A DNA stretch of 10,320 bases from Candidatus Zipacnadia bacterium (GTDB lineage Bacteria > Armatimonadota > Zipacnadia > Zipacnadales > Zipacnadaceae), in assembly GCA_029821455.1 (NCBI GenBank), contig JALGTI010000094.1:1-10320 (forward strand), in the 5' to 3' direction. The position numbers and the translations under genes were made by a program. The notes beneath the pieces are model-generated. The model was not told where the DNA came from. It saw only the letters and a program-made list of their open reading frames with translations, and made no database searches. This document shows positions 6,010 to 10,320 of the stretch, one piece after another (the first letter of the stretch is position 1; the number at the start of each line of letters is the position of its first letter).

Positions 6010-7199
6010 TTCGCTACCCCCTGCGTCTCCAGGATCGCTTCCACCTCATTCACATCCTTATCACCTCGGCCTGACAGGTTTATCACCACAATGTCATCAG
6101 GCCCCAACTCGTCCTTCATCTTCAGCACCTGCGCGATTGCGTGCGCGCTCTCGAGCGCCGGGATGATGCCCTCCAGACGCGCCAACTCGCAGAACGCATC
6201 AATCGCCTCCTGGTCGGTGATCGGCTCATAGCGGGCGCGGCCAGTGTCCTTCAGCCAGCAGTGCTCCGGCCCCACACCCGGATAATCCAGGCCCGCCGCG
6301 ACCGAGTGCGCCTCTCGCACCTGCCCGTCTTCATCCTGCAGCAGATACTCGCCCGCCCCGTGCAAGATGCCGAAGCTGCCGGCCACCAAGGGAGCCGCGT
6401 GCTTGCCTGTCTCGATACCGTAACCGGCTGCCTCCGCGCCTATGAGTTCTACCTCCGTATCCTCGATAAACGGATAGAAGATGCCAATTGCGTTGGAGCC
6501 GCCGCCCACGCAGGCCACAATCCGCGTCGGCAAGCGCCCCTCCTTCTCCAGGCACTGCTCACGCGTCTCGATGCCGATGACCGTCTGAAAGTCCCGCACG
6601 ATTGTCGGATACGGATGCGGGCCGCAGACACTGCCAAAGCAGTAGAATGTATCCTCCACATTTGTCATCCAGTCACGAATCGCCTCATTGATGGCATCTT
6701 TCAGCGTCCGCGATCCGGAGGTGACCGGCACCACCTGAGTGCCCAGAAGCTGCATCCGGAAGCAGTTAAGCTGCTGCCGCCGGATGTCCTCCTCGCCCAT
6801 ATAGACGATCCCATCCATATCAAACAGGGCCGCTACAGTCGCCGTCGCCACCCCATGTTGGCCAGCTCCGGTCTCGGCGATGAAGCGCCGTTTGCCCATC
6901 CGCCTGGCCAGCAGGCCCTGCCCCAGGCAGTTGTTGATTTTGTGCGCGCCGGTATGGTTGAGGTCCTCGCGCTTGAGATAGACCTTGCAGCCGACCTCCC
7001 GGCTGAGCGCCTCGGCCAGATACAGCCCCGAAGGCCGCCCCGCATATTCACGTAGATAGTAGTCGAGCTCTTTCTGAAAATCGGGATCCCCCCGCGCCGC
7101 CTCGTACGCCTCTTCCAGTTCGTTCAGTACGGCCATCAGCACTTCAGGCACATACTGCCCACCATACGGCCCAAAGCGCCCCTTTGTAGCTATCGCCAT
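6006..7199 (-). CDS. trpB: Tryptophan synthase beta subunit
   Basis: TrpB joins indole and L-serine to tryptophan using pyridoxal phosphate. The ATG at 7199, preceded by GGGAG 7 nt upstream, gives 397 residues opening GRFGPYGGQYVPE, the usual TrpB beginning. K87 in NHTGAHKINN is the PLP lysine. E109 in FIAETGAGQHGVATA is the catalytic glutamate. The phosphate-binding loop CVGGGSNAIG and the C-terminal INLSGRGDKD follow. It is the classical TrpB1 type that pairs with TrpA, not the longer TrpB2. A frame extending 17 codons further upstream exists, but those codons are translated repeat DNA and have no ribosome binding site. Upstream lies a 226-bp repeat-filled gap where trpF might have been. 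Confidence 0.97.
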   Translation of the reverse strand: MAIATKGRFGPYGGQYVPEVLMAVLNELEEAYEAARGDPDFQKELDYYLREYAGRPSGLYLAEALSREVGCKVYLKREDLNHTGAHKINNCLGQGLLARRMGKRRFIAETGAGQHGVATATVAALFDMDGIVYMGEEDIRRQQLNCFRMQLLGTQVVPVTSGSRTLKDAINEAIRDWMTNVEDTFYCFGSVCGPHPYPTIVRDFQTVIGIETREQCLEKEGRLPTRIVACVGGGSNAIGIFYPFIEDTEVELIGAEAAGYGIETGKHAAPLVAGSFGILHGAGEYLLQDEDGQVREAHSVAAGLDYPGVGPEHCWLKDTGRARYEPITDQEAIDAFCELARLEGIIPALESAHAIAQVLKMKDELGPDDIVVINLSGRGDKDVNEVEAILETQGVAK

Positions 7200-7230
7200 A
7201 ATACAACTCCCTTTCAGTGACCCACATGGG

Positions 7231-7248
7231 CCAGGCGTCCCGCCTGCC
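7231..7248. repeat. Short AGGCG/CGCCT palindromic repeat
   Basis: AGGCG (7233-7237) and CGCCT (7241-7245) flank the loop TCC, and the outer bases are almost complementary with one bulge. A related word, GCAGGCCAGACGCCTACGC, occurs at 7317-7335. This GGCG-TCC-CGCC type looks like another dispersed G+C-rich hairpin lying in the trpC-trpB gap. Two weak members are limited evidence. Confidence 0.4.
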
Positions 7249-7251
7249 ATT

Positions 7252-7277
7252 GTAGGACAGGCATCCTTGCCTGTCCA
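7252..7277 (+). repeat. GGACAGGCA/TGCCTGTCC dispersed palindromic repeat, copy 2
   Basis: Arms GGACAGGCA (7255-7263) and TGCCTGTCC (7268-7276) pair perfectly over 9 bp around the loop TCCT. The 26-bp unit is the reverse complement of 4483-4508 with one difference in the loop. It lies about 50 bp upstream of the trpB start and inside the trp transcript. No T-tract is present. Confidence 0.8.
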
Positions 7278-7388
7278 TTGATCTACGGATAGTTCGCATC
7301 TGGCCCCTCAACTTCCGCAGGCCAGACGCCTACGCCACGCTCTAATGTTCCCCGCTCCCTGACGGGAGGGAGAATGCGTGCAGGACTC

Positions 7389-7433
7389 CCCCTCTCCTGG
7401 AAGGAGAGGGGACAGGGGTGAGGCCTCACCCCT
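7389..7433 (-). repeat. CCTCACCCC/CCCTCTCC dispersed repeat at the trpC 3' end
   Basis: Two adjacent perfect palindromes are present. The first is a 10-bp stem CCCCTCTCCT (7389-7398) with AGGAGAGGGG (7402-7411), loop GGA. The second is AGGGGTGAGG (7414-7423) abutting its complement CCTCACCCCT (7424-7433) with no loop. A looser relative, CTCCC-TGAC-GGGAG, lies near 7357-7370. On the minus strand the element follows trpC, and the trpC stop codon (7426-7428) is inside the second palindrome. The same word set occurs at 9748-9782 and 9826-9861. No T-run follows, so an intrinsic terminator is unlikely. Confidence 0.75.
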
Positions 7434-8241
7434 CCGTTCTCGCCCCCACATTCGCCTCCACCCTCGTCAGTGGCAGTAATGCCCTCCCGGGCTCCTCAGC
7501 TTTCATCAGCGCCGTGCCCACCAACACCGCGTCAACTCCCACCTCCGCCACCCTCGCAACATCATCAGCCGACTTGATGCCGCTTTCAGACACCACAATG
7601 AACTCCTGCGGCACCTGGGGGGCCAGCCGCAGCGTCGTCTCCAGCGAGACCTCCATCGTGTTGAGGTCACGGTTGTTGATGCCAATGACCTTCGCGCCAG
7701 CGTCCATCGCCAGGTCGAGGTCAAAGCCATCATGCACCTCCACCAGCGCCCCCATCCTCAACTCCTCTACTATCCGCAGGAAGTCGCGCAACTGGTAGCG
7801 GTCCAGAATAGCGGCTATTAGTAAGACTGCGTCACCCCTGTACAGCCGCGTCTCATAAATCTGATATGGATCAATGGTGAAGTCCTTGCGCAGCACCGGC
7901 AGCGGCATCATTGAACGCGCCCGGCGGAGGTGCGCTAGCTCGCCGCCGAAGTACTCCAGATCGGTCAGCACGCTAATGGCCGCCGCGCCGTTGCCGGCAT
8001 AGTCCTGGGCCAGGATGCGCGGATCAAACAGTGACTCGACTATCTGCCCCTCCGAGGGGCTGGCCCGCTTGATTTCGGCAATCACCCGTACCCGCTCGCC
8101 CCGCAGGGCCGCCCTGAAATTGCGCGGTTTATCTTCCAGCACCGCGACCTGTTCTTCAAGCTGCGCAAGTGGGCACTGCCGCTTGGCCCTGGCAATCTCT
8201 TGACGCTTATGCCCAACAATCTCATCCAGTATCGTTGGCAT
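7426..8241 (-). CDS. trpC: Indole-3-glycerol phosphate synthase
   Basis: TrpC closes the indole ring from carboxyphenylamino-deoxyribulose 5-phosphate to give indole-3-glycerol phosphate. The 271-residue TIM barrel has the full catalytic set: E56 and K58 in AEIKRASPSEG, K119 in PVLRKDFTID, E168 in LVEVHD, the GINNRDL asparagines (189-190) and S220 in VVSESGI. EYFGG binds substrate phosphate and anthranilate. The ATG at 8241 lies 9 nt past the trpD stop, and a GAGGA site overlaps that stop codon. It is a single-domain TrpC, not a TrpC-TrpF fusion: the protein ends about 15 residues after VLVGTALMKAEEPG. The last residues (RTEG) and the TGA come from a dispersed repeat, so the natural tail may have been replaced. 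Confidence 0.96.
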   Translation of the reverse strand: MPTILDEIVGHKRQEIARAKRQCPLAQLEEQVAVLEDKPRNFRAALRGERVRVIAEIKRASPSEGQIVESLFDPRILAQDYAGNGAAAISVLTDLEYFGGELAHLRRARSMMPLPVLRKDFTIDPYQIYETRLYRGDAVLLIAAILDRYQLRDFLRIVEELRMGALVEVHDGFDLDLAMDAGAKVIGINNRDLNTMEVSLETTLRLAPQVPQEFIVVSESGIKSADDVARVAEVGVDAVLVGTALMKAEEPGRALLPLTRVEANVGARTEG

Positions 8242-8250
8242 ACTGCATCC

Positions 8251-9270
8251 TCAGTCGGCTTTGTTGGACAACGCTACCAGTTGCTCCAGCTTTTCTTTAG
8301 CCACACCACTATCAATCGTATCTTGCGCCAGCTTCAGGCCCTCGGGGACATTCTCCACCAGGCCTCCCACATAGATAGCTGCTGCGGTGTTGAGCGCCAC
8401 GATGTCCCGCCTGGGCCCGGGCTCACCCTCCAGTACCGACACAAGCGCCTGTGCTGACTCGGCCACATCGCCGCCGGCGATATCCTCAGGCTCGGCTTGT
8501 TTGAGTCCGAAATCCTCCGGCGCCCACATTTTGGTGCCGACAGTGCCATCCTTCAACTCACTGACTTGCGTTTCCCCCAGCGTGCTTATCTCATCCATCC
8601 CGCACATACCGTGCACCACCAATGCGTGCTCAGTTCCCAGTCCGGCCAGCGCCTCAGCTAGCGGCTCGGTTAGCGCCGCATCGAATACCCCTAGCACCTG
8701 CCGCGTGGCACCGGCGGGATTCGTCAGTGGCCCCAGTACATTGAAAACGGTGCGCAGCTTCAGCTCCCGGCGTGGCCCGATGGCATATTTCATCGCCGGA
8801 TGCAGCGCGGGCGCAAACAGGAAGCCAATCCCAATCTCGTCAATGCAGCATTCCACAATCTCAGGGCTAGCCTCGATGTTGACACCTAGCTCCTTGAGCA
8901 CATCAGCACTCCCGCACTGGCTGGATACCGAGCGGTTGCCATGCTTGGCAATCGGCACCCCTGCGCCGGCTGCCACCAGAGCCGCTGCTGTCGAGATGTT
9001 GAACGTGTCCAGCTTGTCGCCGCCGGTTCCGCAGGTGTCAACCAGGTTCGCGCGGGAACATTCAATCCTGATGCAGTTTCCCCGCATCGCCCGTGCGAAG
9101 CCGGTGATCTCGTCTGGGGTTTCTACTTTCATCCGCAGCGCCACCAGAAACGCCCCGATCTGCGCCTCAGTGGCATTCCCCGACATTATCACCTCCAGGG
9201 CCTCTTGGGCCTCCTGGGCGCTCAGATCATTGCCCTCCACCAGCCTGTCAAGCGTCTGCTCTATTGCCAT
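8251..9270 (-). CDS. trpD: Anthranilate phosphoribosyltransferase
   Basis: TrpD transfers phosphoribose from PRPP to anthranilate, making phosphoribosylanthranilate. The ATG at 9270 has GGAGG 7 nt upstream and gives 339 residues, the normal size. An upstream extension to 9399 in the same frame overlaps the preceding gene and is not coding here. The PRPP loop DTCGTGGD (78-85), NISTAAALVAAGAGVPIAKH with KHGNRSVSS (109-117), the SADVLKELGV helix, FAPALHPAMK, and GPRRELKLRTVFNVLGPLTN are all classic. It is separated from the membrane-protein gene upstream by 32 bp and from trpC by 9 bp. It is not fused to TrpG, which is encoded separately further upstream. Confidence 0.96.
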   Translation of the reverse strand: MAIEQTLDRLVEGNDLSAQEAQEALEVIMSGNATEAQIGAFLVALRMKVETPDEITGFARAMRGNCIRIECSRANLVDTCGTGGDKLDTFNISTAAALVAAGAGVPIAKHGNRSVSSQCGSADVLKELGVNIEASPEIVECCIDEIGIGFLFAPALHPAMKYAIGPRRELKLRTVFNVLGPLTNPAGATRQVLGVFDAALTEPLAEALAGLGTEHALVVHGMCGMDEISTLGETQVSELKDGTVGTKMWAPEDFGLKQAEPEDIAGGDVAESAQALVSVLEGEPGPRRDIVALNTAAAIYVGGLVENVPEGLKLAQDTIDSGVAKEKLEQLVALSNKAD

Positions 9271-9302
9271 TGCACATCCTCCGGACTTCTCAGGCCAAGT
9301 CG

Positions 9303-9668
9303 TTAGGATGGACCGGGCCAATTCTCCGCAACCTTCGCTACCAGCCGCACCAGCACCATGGCCCCCAGCAGTGTCACACCGCCGGCCGCCGCCATCCACT
9401 GCCAGCGCGTGCCGCCCTCATATTCAGTGATCATCTTGTACACGGCCAGGCTCGTCAGCAAGGCGCTGAAGAAAACGGCCAGCAGCGGCCAGACGATACT
9501 CGGCCGTTTTGGCGGCGGCTCGTCTTCCTGTTCATCATAATCAAGATACCGCTCAGCCGCCGCCAGCGAAGGCCGCGTCACCGTCACAGGTATCGCTATC
9601 TCAACAACCCACAGCCCCAGGAGCAGAATGAGGGCCACTATCCACCACGGATCATCGAATTCGAACAT
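9303..9668 (-). CDS. Small membrane protein of unknown function within the trp operon
   Basis: I do not recognise this 121-residue protein. It has three likely transmembrane helices: about 8-28 (WWIVALILLLGLWVVEIAIP), 58-78 (SIVWPLLAVFFSALLTSLAV) and 91-111 (WMAAAGGVTLLGAMVLVRLV). An acidic, proline-rich loop (DYDEQEDEPPPKRP, 43-56) lies between the first two. The ATG at 9668 is chosen because sequence further upstream in this frame is translated repeat DNA, although the ribosome binding site before 9668 is weak (GAGAGCGGTGAT). The frame has no internal stop and its hydrophobic pattern is clearly protein-like. It lies between trpG and trpD, 32 bp before trpD. A role in tryptophan transport or an unrelated membrane role are both possible. 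Nothing in the sequence decides. Confidence 0.7.
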   Translation of the reverse strand: MFEFDDPWWIVALILLLGLWVVEIAIPVTVTRPSLAAAERYLDYDEQEDEPPPKRPSIVWPLLAVFFSALLTSLAVYKMITEYEGGTRWQWMAAAGGVTLLGAMVLVRLVAKVAENWPGPS

Positions 9669-9698
9669 AGTATCACCGCTCTCGCAAAGCTCCCGTAG

Positions 9699-9717
9699 CG
9701 CAAGCTTCCAGCTTGCG
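9699..9717. repeat. CGCAAGCT/AGCTTGCG palindromic repeat
   Basis: Perfect 8-bp arms CGCAAGCT (9699-9706) and AGCTTGCG (9710-9717) flank the loop TCC. It is followed at 9728-9750 by another hairpin-like word with GGTCCC and GGGGCC ends around GAGCTTGTCGA. Both resemble short intergenic repeats known from many G+C-rich bacterial genomes. This is the only copy of each in the window, so the repeat status rests on structure and recollection. Confidence 0.5.
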
Positions 9718-9747
9718 AATCTCAGCCGGTCCCGAGCTTGTCGAGGG

Positions 9748-9782
9748 GCCTCACCCCCAACCCCTCTCCTTGGAGGAGGGGT
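9748..9782 (+). repeat. CCTCACCCC-type repeat, left member of an inverted pair
   Basis: GCCTCACCCCC leads into ACCCCTC (9760-9766), which pairs with GAGGGGT (9776-9782) over 7 bp. The unit matches the reverse complement of 9826-9861 in word order and is related to 7389-7433. The two facing copies enclose about 43 bp, so 9748-9861 is built like a short element with inverted ends. Confidence 0.65.
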
Positions 9783-9825
9783 GCCAGACAACTCTGTGCG
9801 ATTACGTGCACTTCCTTATCCTCCC

Positions 9826-9861
9826 CCTCTCCCGGCGGGAGAGGAGGCCGGGGGGTGAGGC
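9826..9861 (-). repeat. CCTCACCCC-type repeat, right member of an inverted pair
   Basis: CCTCTCCC (9826-9833) and GGGAGAGG (9837-9844) form an 8-bp stem with loop GGC. The minus strand then reads GCCTCACCCCCC directly after the trpG TGA. It lies in the 193-bp gap between trpG and the membrane-protein gene and is transcribed with the operon if that is continuous. No T-tract follows. Confidence 0.7.
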
Positions 9862-10320
9862 TCACAACCGCAGGAAATTCTCCAGCAACTTCTTCCCCGG
9901 CTCCGTCAGTATTGATTCAGGATGAAACTGGACACCCTCGACGACATACTCCCGGTGCCGCAGGCCCATTATCTCGCCCTGGTCGCTCTCGGCGCTTATC
10001 TCCAGGCAGTCGGGCAGGCTCTCCCGTTCCACCAGCAGCGAATGATACCGGACCGCCTCGAACGGATTGGGCAGGCCCGCAAAGACCGTTTTCCCGTCGT
10101 GACTAATGGGCGAGGTCTTGCCATGCATCAATCTCCCCGCCCGGACCACTTTCCCCCCAAACACCTGCCCGATCGCCTGATGGCCCAGGCAGACGCCGAG
10201 GATGGGGACTTCCCCGGCCGCTCGCTCCACAAGCTCACAGGAGATGCCTGCCTCATTGGGCGTACACGGCCCCGGCGAGATGACGATGCGCTCAGGTTCC
10301 CTATCCAGCACCTCATCCAC
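9862..10320 (-). CDS. trpG: Anthranilate synthase glutamine amidotransferase subunit (partial, N-terminus outside the window)
   Basis: TrpG (class I glutamine amidotransferase) hydrolyses glutamine and delivers ammonia to TrpE for anthranilate synthesis. The frame is open at the right edge. About 152 residues are visible, and roughly 40 N-terminal ones are expected beyond 10320. The nucleophile Cys is in PILGVCLGHQAIG (fragment residue 44), and the His and Glu of the triad are in VQFHPES (H133, E135). ISPGPCTPNEAG and the substrate loop MHGKTSPI are also typical. PabA, which serves folate synthesis, has the same motifs, and some organisms use one protein for both. The downstream trp genes favour TrpG. 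The protein ends LLENFLRL with TGA at 9862-9864, next to a dispersed repeat. Confidence 0.92.
   Translation of the reverse strand: MDEVLDREPERIVISPGPCTPNEAGISCELVERAAGEVPILGVCLGHQAIGQVFGGKVVRAGRLMHGKTSPISHDGKTVFAGLPNPFEAVRYHSLLVERESLPDCLEISAESDQGEIMGLRHREYVVEGVQFHPESILTEPGKKLLENFLRL

Noticed and set aside
7200..7250. 17-codon N-terminal extension of trpB
   Set aside because: It runs through hairpin DNA, and ATG 7199 gives the family's normal start with a proper ribosome binding site.
4484..7276. CRISPR array or composite transposon bounded by the two 26-bp hairpins
   Set aside because: The copies are palindromic, far apart and without regular spacers. The DNA between them is the deoC-trpA-trpB block with no transposase.
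7389..7411. Intrinsic terminator after trpC
   Set aside because: The 10-bp stem is strong, but no T-tract follows on the minus strand, and trpB continues the operon after the gap. The same applies to the hairpins at 4484-4505 and 9826-9844.
9271..9399. 43-codon N-terminal extension of trpD
   Set aside because: It overlaps the membrane-protein gene, is low in protein character, and the ATG at 9270 has an excellent ribosome binding site and the expected length.
9669..9791. 41-codon N-terminal extension of the membrane protein
   Set aside because: These codons are translated from dispersed repeats (reading like PPPRRGVGGEAP), so the ATG at 9668 is preferred.
9712..9861. Proline-rich plus-strand frames such as LTPNPSPWRRG
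   Set aside because: These peptides are known by-products of CCTCACCCC-type repeats in many genomes and are not proteins.

Overview
The window (about 60% G+C by eye) comes from a bacterial chromosome. It has dense, mostly minus-strand operons, several TTG/GTG starts behind good GGAGG ribosome binding sites, and G+C-rich palindromic repeats in the wider gene gaps. Gfo/Idh/MocA oxidoreductase, uroporphyrinogen decarboxylase-like (URO-D-like) and amidohydrolase genes occurring together, along with these repeats, resemble uncultured Armatimonadota, Planctomycetota or Chloroflexota. The phylum cannot be fixed from this sequence alone.

Left part, plus strand (1-1204): the last 35 codons of a Gfo/Idh/MocA-type dehydrogenase, then a URO-D-like gene starting at a TTG. 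The URO-D-like frame is broken near 724-730, so it appears as an N-terminal piece (142-729) and a C-terminal piece (746-1204). It converges on the minus-strand genes with only 9 bp between stop codons.

Middle-left, minus strand (4246 down to 1214): a three-gene group. A ROK/ASKHA-type sugar-kinase-like protein with an unassigned N-terminal domain is followed by two amidohydrolase-2-type TIM-barrel proteins encoded stop-to-start. The second of these keeps all metal ligands. The first has lost every one and looks like a pseudoenzyme paralogue. Together with the plus-strand genes this suggests carbohydrate or polyol catabolism, but the substrate cannot be told.

Right part, minus strand (10320 down to 4517): a tryptophan biosynthesis operon in transcription order trpG (N-terminus cut by the window edge), a small three-helix membrane protein of unknown function, trpD, trpC, trpB, trpA and deoC. 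trpB/trpA and trpA/deoC overlap by 4 nt (GTGA and ATGA), indicating translational coupling. trpF is absent, although it often lies between trpC and trpB. That gap is instead filled with palindromic repeats. The product set covers anthranilate to tryptophan apart from the phosphoribosylanthranilate isomerase step. TrpE would be expected beyond the right edge.

At least three families of short palindromic repeats lie in the gaps 4247-4516, 7200-7425 and 9669-9861. One family provides the trpC stop codon and abuts or overlaps the trpG stop. No tRNA, rRNA, CRISPR array, insertion sequence or T-tract terminator was recognised.
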